From assembly GCA_030452775.1 (NCBI GenBank), contig JAKDLQ010000006.1:1-23502 (forward strand): a DNA stretch of 23,502 nucleotides, read 5' to 3'. The notes below the pieces were generated by a model that was given only the letters and a program-made list of their open reading frames with translations, did not search any database and was not told where the DNA came from. This DNA comes from Micrococcales bacterium. GTDB taxonomy: Bacteria > Actinomycetota > Actinomycetes > Actinomycetales > Dermatophilaceae. Shown piece by piece: positions 1 through 7,307 of the stretch. Numbering within the stretch: the first letter of the stretch is position 1; each line of letters starts with the position of its first letter. Position numbers and translations under genes: made by a program.

Positions 1-843
1 GGCCACCTTGAGCGTGACCCGGAGCGACCCCTCCCCGGTCCGCTCGACACCTTCGTTGGGGTAGTAGTCGGCGATCCACGCGGCGTCCTGGGTGGCTTCG
101 ATGACGACCGTCACATCATCGGCGCTCCCGACGAAGAGATCGTCCTGCTCCCGGCCCTTGGCATCTGGCGGCGGCGTGCCGTCCTCGTCGAGGATGGCGG
201 TGGCCTCGATCCGGTCGAGACGGAAGAGACGCACGTCGGTCGCGAGGTGACACCAGCCTTCGACGTACCACTGCCCGTCGAGATTGAGGATCCGCATGAT
301 GTCGACGTCGCGCTCGGTCGTCTCGTCCCTCGTCGGCACGTAGTAGGACAGGTGCACTCGTCGCCTGGCCTCGAAGGCCTCCTTGAGCGGCACCATCGCC
401 GCGTGCTGGCTCCCATCGTCGAGATCGAGTGCGATCCGCCCCGCCGGGTCGACGGCAGCCGCCGCCCGGCGGATCTTGGCCAGGGTGCGCTCGATGACAT
501 CGGCATTGACGAGGGTGGAGCCGAGCGCCTGCAGCCCGGCGGTCAAGGTGATCGCCTCGTCCCGGTCCAGACGCATGGGCCTGGCGATGTCATCGGCGTT
601 GGACAGGTAGATGTGCCCGTTGTCCCATGATGCGTCGATGAGCTCGGCATGGGTGTATCCCGGGGTGCCGCACATGAACAGCAGGCCCAGGTCCTCCTCG
701 ATCTGCTCGACCGGGACGCCGAACTCCTGTGCGGCCTCCCCGATGGGGACGCCCTGGTGCTGCACCAGCCATGGCACGAGGTCGAGCAGCCGCCCGAGTC
801 GCTGGGTCGCCGTCTCGGTGCGCCGGCGCTGTCGCGTGCTCAT
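1..843 (-). CDS. pafC: PafC, WYL-domain regulator (3' end cut by window)
   Basis: The first 281 residues are visible; the C-terminus lies beyond the left edge. In mycobacteria PafC pairs with PafB in a transcription activator of the LexA-independent DNA-damage response. An N-terminal winged-helix region (about residues 12-80) is followed by a linker helix region and a WYL domain around residues 150-230. The signature here reads GQWYVEGW (191-198), so the third WYL position is Val, as often seen in PafC. The ATG start shares ATGA with the pafB stop, which implies translational coupling and fits a fixed 1:1 partnership. The name rests on domain type plus position directly after pafB in a Pup-proteasome locus. 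Confidence 0.9.
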   Translation of the reverse strand, partial: MSTRQRRRTETATQRLGRLLDLVPWLVQHQGVPIGEAAQEFGVPVEQIEEDLGLLFMCGTPGYTHAELIDASWDNGHIYLSNADDIARPMRLDRDEAITLTAGLQALGSTLVNADVIERTLAKIRRAAAAVDPAGRIALDLDDGSQHAAMVPLKEAFEARRRVHLSYYVPTRDETTERDVDIMRILNLDGQWYVEGWCHLATDVRLFRLDRIEATAILDEDGTPPPDAKGREQDDLFVGSADDVTVVIEATQDAAWIADYYPNEGVERTGEGSLRVTLKVA

Positions 844-1838
844 CGCGGTCCCCTGTCGTTGTCGCCCGACCGATTGGCCTTCGCCGCACCCGACAACGTG
901 GCCCGGACCGCCCCGACCAGCTCGGGCGGCGCGATCGCCATCGCGTGCGCCCCGAGCGCCGCGATATCGTGCGCAGTGGTGCCCGGACGGTATGGCAGGT
1001 GCACCTCGACCCACTGTCCGTCGATCTCGCGGGTGAGCGTGGCCTGCCGGCGCAGGACGTAGCCACTGCCCTGGCGTAGCCGGACCACCGCGACTCCGGC
1101 CGGCCCGCTCTCCTGGCTGGCGAGCGACGCCTCGGGGACGTGGCCGGCCGGGACCGAGTAGCCGCCGGGCTTGCCGGCCTTGCGTACCGGACCCTCGAAC
1201 CGGCCCAGCCGGAAGGCGCGTTCGTCGCTCCGGTCGATGTCGTAGCCGGTGAGGTACCAGCGACCGCGCCAGTGCGTGAGCGCCCAGGGTGCGACGTGCC
1301 GGGTGCTGATCTCACCGTTGTTCTTGCGGTAGTCGAACGTGATCGGTTGCAGCCCGCTGACCGCGGCATAGACCGCCTCGAAGGCCGGCTCCCGCGTGCG
1401 AATCCGAGGCTCGACACCCGCCGCGCGTGACTCGTCGATCTCGACGCCCGACAGGCGCAGCTTGCGCAGCGCCGCAGAGGTGGTTCCCGAGATGCTCGCG
1501 GTCGACCACGCGCGGGCGGCGAGCGCCAGCGCGGCGACCTCGTCGGCCTCGAAGGCGATCTCCGGCAGCGCGGTCTGCGACGAGTCGATGCGGTAGCCGA
1601 CCTCGTCGTCGAAGAGAACGTCGATGACGGTGGTCGTGACCGGGATGCCCATCTCCCGCAGCTCGTCCTTGTCCCGCTCGAACATCCGGTCGAAGGCCTC
1701 GTCGGACGCGGCCTCCGCATAGCCTGGGAGGGCCTCGCGCAGCTTCTGCTTGGGCACCGGCCGCCGAGCCGAGGTGAGGGCGAGGATGAGGTTGAGGAGC
1801 CGCTCGGTCTTCTCGGCCGAGGGGGACGCTGGGCTCAT
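840..1838 (-). CDS. pafB: PafB, WYL-domain regulator of DNA-damage response
   Basis: 332 residues. Partner of PafC in the PafBC activator, which in mycobacteria switches on recA and many repair genes through RecA-NDp promoters. Residues 8-85 form a winged helix-turn-helix region; the WYL domain spans about 150-225 with GRWYLTGYD at 192-200; a C-terminal WCX-like region follows (about 240-320). I chose the ATG at 1838 because AGGAAGGA lies just upstream; a longer in-frame reading to 1997 would run through the divergent promoter. The stop overlaps the pafC start (ATGA). The name 'proteasome accessory factor' reflects location; family knowledge says it regulates DNA repair rather than proteolysis. 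Confidence 0.93.
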   Translation of the reverse strand: MSPASPSAEKTERLLNLILALTSARRPVPKQKLREALPGYAEAASDEAFDRMFERDKDELREMGIPVTTTVIDVLFDDEVGYRIDSSQTALPEIAFEADEVAALALAARAWSTASISGTTSAALRKLRLSGVEIDESRAAGVEPRIRTREPAFEAVYAAVSGLQPITFDYRKNNGEISTRHVAPWALTHWRGRWYLTGYDIDRSDERAFRLGRFEGPVRKAGKPGGYSVPAGHVPEASLASQESGPAGVAVVRLRQGSGYVLRRQATLTREIDGQWVEVHLPYRPGTTAHDIAALGAHAMAIAPPELVGAVRATLSGAAKANRSGDNDRGPR

Positions 1839-1878
1839 CGGGGTCCTTCCTGGGATCGCGGAGCCGGGCAGGCACCAG

Positions 1879-1899
1879 ACGCTACCCGATGAGTAGGGT
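1879..1899. promoter_or_regulatory. Divergent promoter pafB / DUF3866 gene
   Basis: The 67-bp gap between the two start codons holds two TANNNT -10 candidates. On the plus strand TAGGGT (1894-1899) lies 6 nt before the DUF3866 ATG, a leaderless arrangement. On the minus strand TAGCGT (1884-1879) lies 40 nt before the pafB ATG, leaving room for the pafB Shine-Dalgarno. No convincing -35 box is visible for either, and no RecA-NDp element is seen, so pafB does not look self-activated. Confidence 0.5.
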
Positions 1900-1905
1900 C
1901 GCCCC

Positions 1906-3003
1906 ATGATCCAGTGGCGAAGGGGCGTCATCGTGTCCGTGCGCTCACGCTGGGCGGGCGCGGTGGAGTATGCCGCCCGGCTGGCCTCCGGGGACACTGT
2001 CCGGGCGCTCGGCTACGTCGGCATCGTCGGCGACCTGCCGCCGGGAACCTCGGTCCTGCTCAACACGACGGCGCTGGAACGCGGCCGCGGCAGGGGCGGA
2101 ATCGGTAGCAGCGTCGCCGCGCCCGACGCCCTGCCCGGACGGGTGGGCGACACCAAGCAGGAGTGCGGGCACATCGTCAAAGCACGCTACACGCCGAGTC
2201 AGACGATGGTCCTCGGCGTCGACGAGCAGGACAGCGAGCATCACGCCCTGCTCGCCGACGCGGATGACCTCGCTGGGCTGCCGGTCGTCGTCGCCGATCT
2301 GCACTCGGCGCTTCCCGCCGTCGTGGCGGGGATCCGCGAGAGGGATCCGGGGATCGTCGTCGCCTACCTCATGACTGACGGCGGCGCCCTGCCCATCGAC
2401 TTCTCCCGCACCGTGGCCGGGCTGCGCCGGGCCGGCTGGCTCGCTGCCTCGATCACCGTCGGCCAGTCCTTCGGCGGCGATCTCGAGGCGGTCAACGTCC
2501 ACACCGGACTGCTCGCCGCGGCTCTCGTCGTCCGCGCCGATATCGTCGTCGTCGCCCAAGGGCCGGGCAACCTCGGCACCGGCACCCGGTGGGGCTTCTC
2601 CGGCACGTCGGCGGGAGAGGCCGTCAACGCCTCGGGCACGCTCGGCGGCCGCCCCGTCTGCTCGTTGCGCGTGTCGGAGACCGACGCCCGCGAACGGCAT
2701 CGGGGCGTCTCACACCACAGCACGACGGCATACGGACGGGTGGCGTTGCTCCCTGCCGACCTGCCTGTCCCCGTCCTGGCCGGGGAGTTCGGCGCCCGCG
2801 TGCTGGCGCAGGCGCACGAGCTCGCCGCTGCGGCCGGGGGCAGGCTCACGCTGCACGAGATCGCCGTCGACGGGCTCGACGAGGCCCTGCGCGAGGCGCC
2901 GGTGACCCTGTCGACGATGGGGCGCGGCTACGACGAGGACCGCGCCGGCTTCCTCAGCGCGGCCGCCGCGGGACGGTTCGCGGCCGGTCTGCTGTCCGCG
3001 TGA
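1906..3003 (+). CDS. DUF3866 family protein
   Basis: 365 residues, matching in my recognition the actinobacterial DUF3866 family, whose function is unknown. The N-terminus (MIQWRRGVIVSV) carries a small basic beta-rich segment, followed by an LNTT motif at residues 52-55 typical of this family. The body is a soluble alpha/beta protein with glycine-rich turns: GQSFGGD, AQGPGNLGTGT near 220-227, and HHSTTAYGRVALLP near 270. No signal peptide or membrane segment is visible. It is divergent from pafB and convergent with the FKBP gene, 15 bp apart. The ATG at 1906 follows TAGGGT by 6 nt with no good Shine-Dalgarno, so the mRNA may be leaderless. The family name is fairly secure; no function should be assigned. 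Confidence 0.8.
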   Translation: MIQWRRGVIVSVRSRWAGAVEYAARLASGDTVRALGYVGIVGDLPPGTSVLLNTTALERGRGRGGIGSSVAAPDALPGRVGDTKQECGHIVKARYTPSQTMVLGVDEQDSEHHALLADADDLAGLPVVVADLHSALPAVVAGIRERDPGIVVAYLMTDGGALPIDFSRTVAGLRRAGWLAASITVGQSFGGDLEAVNVHTGLLAAALVVRADIVVVAQGPGNLGTGTRWGFSGTSAGEAVNASGTLGGRPVCSLRVSETDARERHRGVSHHSTTAYGRVALLPADLPVPVLAGEFGARVLAQAHELAAAAGGRLTLHEIAVDGLDEALREAPVTLSTMGRGYDEDRAGFLSAAAAGRFAAGLLSA

Positions 3004-3018
3004 GCGGGGCCAGGCGGG

Positions 3019-4020
3019 TCAGTAGGCGTCGAGGATGTCGACGACGAACACGAGTGTGTCGGTCCCCGAGATCTTCGGCTTGCGGCCCTCGGCCCCGTAG
3101 CCGTCCTTGGGCGGGATGACGAGCAGGACGCGGCTGCCGACCTTCTGGCCGACGAGGGTCTTGTCCCAGCCCGGGATGACCGCGCCGGCCCCGATGGGGA
3201 AGTCGGCGACCTCCCCGCGCTCCCAGGAGGAGTCGAAGACGGAGCCGTCCTTCCACAGCACGCCCTGGTAGTTCGCAGCGAGCGTCTGGCCCTTGCGAAC
3301 GACCGGGCCGGTCCCCTGGATGAGCGTGACCGCCTTGGTCGTCGTCGGCGCCTTCGTCTTGGGGACGGTGATCTTCGGTTCCTTGCTCGGGCCGTTGGGG
3401 AAGGTGACGGTCGGCAGGCCGGCCGGGCTCGGCGCCTGCGTCCCCTCGATCTTGGTGAGACTCGGGTGGATGCCGGCGACGTCGGCGATGACGACGATGG
3501 TGTCGGTGCCGGAGATCTTCAGGGCCTCGTTGCCCGCGTCGCCGAATCCCTTGTCCGGCGGGATCGCGAACGCGATGCGAGCGCCCTTCTGCGCCCCGAT
3601 CAGGCCCTCGGTGAACCCGGCGATAAGGTCCTTGCGGCCGAGCCGGTAGCCCTCCGCGGTGCGGTCCTTGGCGAATCCGTCGTCGACGAGCTTGCCGGTG
3701 GTGCCGTTGTAGATCTGCACCCGCACGCGGACCGTGTCGTCCTTGGTCGCAGCGGGTCCCGACCCCTTGGTCAGCACCTTGCGGGTGACGGTCGTCGTGC
3801 GGACCGGCGTCGTGGCGAAGGTGACCTTGGGCGCGGTCTTGAGGTCGACGGGCCCGGTCGCCGAGACGACGTCGAGTCCGGCGCCCGTCAGCGACGTAGT
3901 CCCACCGGTCGACGTCGCGCCGCCCTCCGGGGTCGAGGCGGAGCCGCACGAGGCGATGAAGGTCAGACCGAGCACGGCAGCAGCAGCGGCGGCGGCACGG
4001 GCGGGACGGGAGCGGAGCAC
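3019..4020 (-). CDS. FKBP-type peptidyl-prolyl isomerase lipoprotein, two FKBP domains
   Basis: 333 residues. A predicted exported lipoprotein that would assist folding of secreted proteins by cis-trans isomerisation at proline. The GTG start at 4020 is chosen because GAAGGA lies 6 nt upstream; it gives a signal peptide with arginines at 3, 5 and 8, an Ala-rich core and lipobox IASC with Cys24. A Ser/Thr/Gly linker follows. The first FKBP domain (about 77-187) is degenerate in the catalytic loop. The second (about 235-333) keeps the usual VFDSSW, VIPGWD and LLVIPPKDGYG features, so it is the likelier active one. It lies downstream of pafA; FKBP genes are common neighbours of pafA in actinobacteria, but no direct role in pupylation is known. 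Confidence 0.9.
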   Translation of the reverse strand: MLRSRPARAAAAAAAVLGLTFIASCGSASTPEGGATSTGGTTSLTGAGLDVVSATGPVDLKTAPKVTFATTPVRTTTVTRKVLTKGSGPAATKDDTVRVRVQIYNGTTGKLVDDGFAKDRTAEGYRLGRKDLIAGFTEGLIGAQKGARIAFAIPPDKGFGDAGNEALKISGTDTIVVIADVAGIHPSLTKIEGTQAPSPAGLPTVTFPNGPSKEPKITVPKTKAPTTTKAVTLIQGTGPVVRKGQTLAANYQGVLWKDGSVFDSSWERGEVADFPIGAGAVIPGWDKTLVGQKVGSRVLLVIPPKDGYGAEGRKPKISGTDTLVFVVDILDAY

Positions 4021-4053
4021 AGCAATCCTTCGGAAGTCGGGCAGAACCGGGTC

Positions 4054-4059
4054 ACTGTA
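4054..4059 (-). promoter_or_regulatory. Candidate -10 box of the FKBP gene
   Basis: TACAGT on the minus strand, about 33 nt upstream of the GTG start, fits the TANNNT type seen before other genes here. It lies between the pafA hairpin and the FKBP Shine-Dalgarno, so the FKBP gene may have its own transcript. No clear -35 box. Confidence 0.35.
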
Positions 4060-4071
4060 ACGTTCGATGTT

Positions 4072-4108
4072 GTGAACCGCCCACAGCCGGGGCACAGGTC
4101 CGGTTCAC
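4072..4108 (-). terminator. Hairpin downstream of pafA
   Basis: Perfect 8-bp arms GTGAACCG / CGGTTCAC enclose a 21-nt loop, beginning 10 nt after the pafA stop. There is no U-tract, which is usual for actinobacterial terminators. Could also be an operator for the FKBP promoter just beyond it. Confidence 0.5.
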
Positions 4109-4117
4109 CCGGAGGAG

Positions 4118-5509
4118 TCAGTGGGGGCGCGGCGTGGTCGATGAGGCGGCGATGAGGTCCATCAAGCGCTCGACCCGCTCGTCCGTGGCCCGGAACGGGT
4201 CCTTGCACAGCACGGTGCGCTGAGCCTGGTCGTTGAGCTTGAGGTGGACCCAGTCGACGGTGAAGTCGCGCCCATGCGCCTGCGCCGCCCGGATGAAGTC
4301 ACCGCGCAGCTTGGCCCGGGTCGTCTGCGGCGGGCGCACCTTGGCCTCGAAGATCTCGACGTCGGTGGCGATCCGGGCCGCCTGGCCGTGCCGCTCCAGC
4401 AGGTTGAACAGGCCCCGGCGTCGGTTGATGTCGTGGAAGGCGAGGTCGAGCTGAAGGATCCTCGGGTCGGACAGGCGCAGGTTGTGCTTGGCCCGGTAGC
4501 GCTCGATGAGCCGGTGTTTGATGACCCAGTCGATCTCGGTGTCGATGGCGCCGAGATCGCCGCCACCGATCGCATCGAGGGTGCGTCCCCACAGCTCGAG
4601 CACCTGCTTGGTCTCGGCCGACGTGCCTCCCTCGCGATCGATGAAGTCGCTGACCTTCTCGAAGTACTCGCGCTGCATGTCGAGCGCCGACAGCTCACGG
4701 CCGTTGCCCAGGCGCACCGTGGCCCGGCCGGTCAGGTCGTGGCTCATCGTCCGGATCGCCCGGATCGGGTTCTCCATCGTCAGATCGCGCATGACCGCGC
4801 CGGACTCGATGAGGCGCAGCACGAGGTGGGCCGATCCGACCTTGAGGAGGTTCGTCGTCTCGGACATGTTGGAGTCGCCGACGATGACGTGCAGCCTGCG
4901 GTACTTCTCCGCGTCGGCGTGCGGCTCATCGCGCGTGTTGATGATCGGGCGCGAGCGGGTCGTGGCCGACGAGACGCCCTCCCAGATGTGGTCCGCTCGT
5001 TGGCTCACGGCGTAGGTCGCGCCGTGGGCGGACGCGATGACCTTGCCTGCTCCGCAGATGATCTGGCGGCTGATGAGGAACGGGATGAACATGTCCGACA
5101 CCCGGGTGAAGTCTCCACCGCGGCCGTAGAGATAGTTCTCGTGGCAGCCATAGGAGTTGCCGGCCGAGTCGGTGTTGTTCTTGAAGACGTAGATCTCTCC
5201 CTCGACTCCGTCGTGCCGCAGCCTGGCCTGGGCGTCTTCGACGAGTCCCTCGATGATCCGCTCCCCGGCCTTGTCCTGGATGACGAGCTGGCGCAGCGAG
5301 TCGCACTCGGCGGTCGCGTACTCGGGGTGGGAACCCACATCGAGATAGAGGCGCGCCCCGTTGGCGAGGAACACGTTGCTCGAGCGGCCCCATGCCACGA
5401 CGCGACGAAACAGGTAGCGAGCGACCTCATCGGGGGTGAGACGCCGCTGTCCACGCGTCGTGCACGTGACGCCGTACTCGTTCTCGATCCCGAAGATTCG
5501 CCGCTTCAT
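4118..5509 (-). CDS. pafA: PafA, Pup-protein ligase
   Basis: 463 residues. Uses ATP to phosphorylate the C-terminal glutamate of deamidated Pup and joins it by an isopeptide bond to a substrate lysine. It belongs to the carboxylate-amine (glutamine synthetase-like) ligase fold. The sequence shows the N-terminal metal-binding strand RIFGIENEYG (Glu9), the catalytic-base Asp57 in LYLDVGSHPEY, the VFKNNTDSAGNSYGCHENY nucleotide/metal region, and a C-terminal domain around 400-460. No N-terminal insertion is present, which separates it from its paralogue Dop. Start at 5509 is supported by the exact family N-terminus and by TAGAGT 6 nt upstream; no Shine-Dalgarno is seen, so it is probably leaderless. 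Unlike the common arrangement, it is not directly downstream of prcA but 5.4 kb away. Confidence 0.98.
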   Translation of the reverse strand: MKRRIFGIENEYGVTCTTRGQRRLTPDEVARYLFRRVVAWGRSSNVFLANGARLYLDVGSHPEYATAECDSLRQLVIQDKAGERIIEGLVEDAQARLRHDGVEGEIYVFKNNTDSAGNSYGCHENYLYGRGGDFTRVSDMFIPFLISRQIICGAGKVIASAHGATYAVSQRADHIWEGVSSATTRSRPIINTRDEPHADAEKYRRLHVIVGDSNMSETTNLLKVGSAHLVLRLIESGAVMRDLTMENPIRAIRTMSHDLTGRATVRLGNGRELSALDMQREYFEKVSDFIDREGGTSAETKQVLELWGRTLDAIGGGDLGAIDTEIDWVIKHRLIERYRAKHNLRLSDPRILQLDLAFHDINRRRGLFNLLERHGQAARIATDVEIFEAKVRPPQTTRAKLRGDFIRAAQAHGRDFTVDWVHLKLNDQAQRTVLCKDPFRATDERVERLMDLIAASSTTPRPH

Positions 5510-5515
5510 GAACCT

Positions 5516-5521
5516 ACTCTA
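5516..5521 (-). promoter_or_regulatory. -10 box of pafA, leaderless arrangement
   Basis: TAGAGT on the minus strand followed by AGGTTC and then ATG. This spacing puts the transcription start at or next to the start codon. It gives pafA its own promoter, consistent with its separation from prcBA. Confidence 0.55.
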
Positions 5522-5589
5522 GGAGGCCATCCTTGCGCCTCGGGCGAACACCCGTTTACCGCACCGCCCCATCATGCTGTCCTGAGACC

Positions 5590-6594
5590 ATGGCCCAGAT
5601 CCTCGTCCTCGGCGGCACCGCCTGGCTCGGACGTGCCGTGGTGCGTCAGGCGTTGGCTCAGGGGCATGAGGTCACCTGCCTGGCCCGTGGCGACCGCCCT
5701 GCTCCCGACGGGGCGCGCCTCGTCGCCGCCGACCGTCACGACGGCACAATCGAGCCGTATGCCGCTCTCCCGGACACGTCGTGGGACCTCGTTATCGACG
5801 TGGCCCGGCAACCGGGGCAGGTGCGTGGGGCGCTGGCGGCCCTGTCCGACCGTGCTGCGCACTGGGTCTTCGTCAGCTCGATCTCGGTGTATGCCGACCA
5901 CTCCCGGCCCGACGCGGACGAATCTGCACCGTTGCTTCCCGCGCTCATCGGCGACGTGGCACAGGCCGAGGAGTACGGCGCGGGAAAGGTGGCATGCGAG
6001 CAGGCTGTCATCGGCGCCCGCGGCCCGCATGCCCTCATCGCCCGTCCCGGGCTCATCGCCGGACACGGCGACCCGAGCGATCGCTTCGGCTACTGGCCGG
6101 GTCGTTTCGCCCTCGCCGCCGAGCGAGCCGAACCCGTGCTCGTCCCGGACCGCACCGACCGGGCCTGTCAGTGGATCGATGTCCGGGACCTCGCCGCCTG
6201 GCTCGTGACGGCCGGGGTCGGTGGCACGACCGGGGTGATGGACGCGGTGGGCCCGGCCACGACGCTCGAGGCGGTCCTCTACGCGGCCATCGCTGCGGCC
6301 GGATTCTCCGGTCGGGTGGTGCGCGCCGGCGACGAGGCGCTGCGAGAGGCCGGAGTGGAGGAGTTCATGGGTCCTCGATCACTCCCGTTGTGGCTGAGCG
6401 ACCCGGCCTGGGCGGGCTTCCTCGACCGCAGTGGCGCCGCGGCCGCAGCCGCAGGTCTGGGGCACCGGCCCCTCACCGAGACCGTCGGCGATGCGCTCGC
6501 CTGGGAGCGCGAGCTGGGGCTGGGACGTCCGCGGGCCGGCGCCGGCCTCGACAGGCCCGACGAGCTCGCGCTCATCGCGGCCCTGACCCACTGA
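5590..6594 (+). CDS. NAD-dependent epimerase/dehydratase family protein
   Basis: 334 residues, an extended short-chain dehydrogenase/reductase-like protein. The Rossmann motif is GGTAWLG at residues 8-14, with the acidic/basic region (LARGDRP) ending beta-2. The SSISVY segment (96-101) and Tyr129-Lys133 (YGAGK) supply the Ser/Tyr/Lys active site. A C-terminal substrate domain follows. The substrate cannot be told; relatives act on nucleotide-sugars, but many are simply reductases. I start at the ATG at 5590 because it gives the Rossmann strand immediately; the in-frame upstream reading would add 19 unlike residues. It is divergent from pafA and has no evident link with pupylation. Confidence 0.88.
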   Translation: MAQILVLGGTAWLGRAVVRQALAQGHEVTCLARGDRPAPDGARLVAADRHDGTIEPYAALPDTSWDLVIDVARQPGQVRGALAALSDRAAHWVFVSSISVYADHSRPDADESAPLLPALIGDVAQAEEYGAGKVACEQAVIGARGPHALIARPGLIAGHGDPSDRFGYWPGRFALAAERAEPVLVPDRTDRACQWIDVRDLAAWLVTAGVGGTTGVMDAVGPATTLEAVLYAAIAAAGFSGRVVRAGDEALREAGVEEFMGPRSLPLWLSDPAWAGFLDRSGAAAAAAGLGHRPLTETVGDALAWERELGLGRPRAGAGLDRPDELALIAALTH

Positions 6595-6792
6595 GCTGCA
6601 AGCCCGCCGCCTGGCGCGACGAACTCCACGAGCACCTTCGTGGTCCTCAAGCACCAGCCTGGTGATCCAGCCGGCAAAGACGCGGAGAGTTAGAGACCGC
6701 GCGGATAGGCGCGGCGTGTCGGTGACGTAGCGCAGGCACAAGGCCCGGTAGGAGATGAGGTGTCGAATCTCATCGTCTCCAAAGGCGCTCGA

Positions 6793-7025
6793 CGGTTGCG
6801 ATATGTCTCGACGCACCCGTTATACCGCCCTCGCCGGCACCGACCGCTCCCGCCGGCCCAAGCCGTCCGTATGCCGCCGCGCAGGGTATCGCCCGGCGGT
6901 TGCGATATGTCTCGATGCACCCGTTATACCGCCCTCGCCAGCACACACCGCTCCCGGCGACACAAACCACCCCCGCCGACGGGCCATCCGTATGCCGCCG
7001 AGCCGGGTATCGATCGACGGTTGCG
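6793..7025 (+). repeat. Tandem repeat inside the decayed IS, about 2 copies
   Basis: Copy A starts at 6793 and copy B at 6897 (offset 104). The first 48 bp of each agree at all but two positions, including GCGATATGTCTCGA and CACCCGTTATACCGCCC. Each copy also ends with CCGTATGCCGCCG (6867 and 6988) and then GGGTATCG. A third start, GACGGTTGCG, occurs at 7017-7026. The block does not look protein-coding. Confidence 0.8.
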
Positions 7026-7178
7026 GGCTTCGGCAAGCTGCTGGTGTGCACCGAACGACGCACCCGCGTGATCGAGGCCTTCATAGCACTGGCCAACGCG
7101 ATCATCGTCACCCGACGGCTCGTACGGGCCGCGTGGACGACCCGCCGCTGGGACACCCGGCCCCCGCGAAAACCCTGA
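7026..7178 (+). pseudogene. IS5-family transposase, C-terminal remnant
   Basis: About 50 residues remain, reading GFGKLLVCTERRTRVIEAF and ending with RAAWTTRRWDTRPPRKP. This resembles the C-terminus of IS5-family DDE transposases, including the ERRTRVI helix and the TTHRWD-like end. The catalytic DDE residues are all upstream and absent. The fragment has no start of its own; the reading frame upstream falls in the tandem repeat. Confidence 0.7.
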
Positions 7179-7198
7179 CGCCTATCCGCGCGATCTCT

Positions 7199-7307
7199 TG
7201 AACCCGGGTCATGGTTACCGATCGCTGACGCGGACGGAACGCGTATCCCAATTTTGCCGCATGGCTGCCCTTGCCCTGGAAAAATGAGGTGAAGCTACGA
7301 AGGCAGG
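7199..7307 (+). promoter_or_regulatory. Upstream region of the lipoprotein gene
   Basis: About 110 bp with a local A/T-rich patch (CCAATTTTG near 7247, and GGAAAAATGAGG near 7280) in an otherwise very GC-rich window. TATCCC (7242-7247) is a possible -10. No firm promoter can be called. Confidence 0.25.

Larger units (their letters stand above)
6692..7198 (+). mobile_element. Decayed IS5-like insertion sequence with terminal inverted repeats
   Basis: Left end 6692-6711 and right end 7179-7198 form a 20-bp terminal inverted repeat with one mismatch; the shared core is CGCGCGGATAGGCG. The inner right side carries the last 50 residues of an IS5-type transposase, whose stop codon abuts the right repeat exactly, as in intact elements. 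Everything upstream of that is missing, and the middle is filled by a tandem repeat. About 507 bp remain, far below a full element, so it cannot transpose by itself. No clean target-site duplication is visible. Confidence 0.72.

Noticed and set aside
4244..6208. Long plus-strand open frame, 654 codons.
   Set aside because: It is antisense to pafA and runs on into another frame of the epimerase gene; the pafA frame has clear protein motifs and this one has none.
6717..6738. Second RecA-NDp candidate (TGTCGGTG).
   Set aside because: The -35-like word is present, but the hexamer after 8 nt is CAGGCA, not TANNNT, and no gene start follows.
6752..6782. tRNA-like T-arm (GTCGAATCTC).
   Set aside because: The loop lacks the TTC start, and no acceptor, D or anticodon arms can be built around it.
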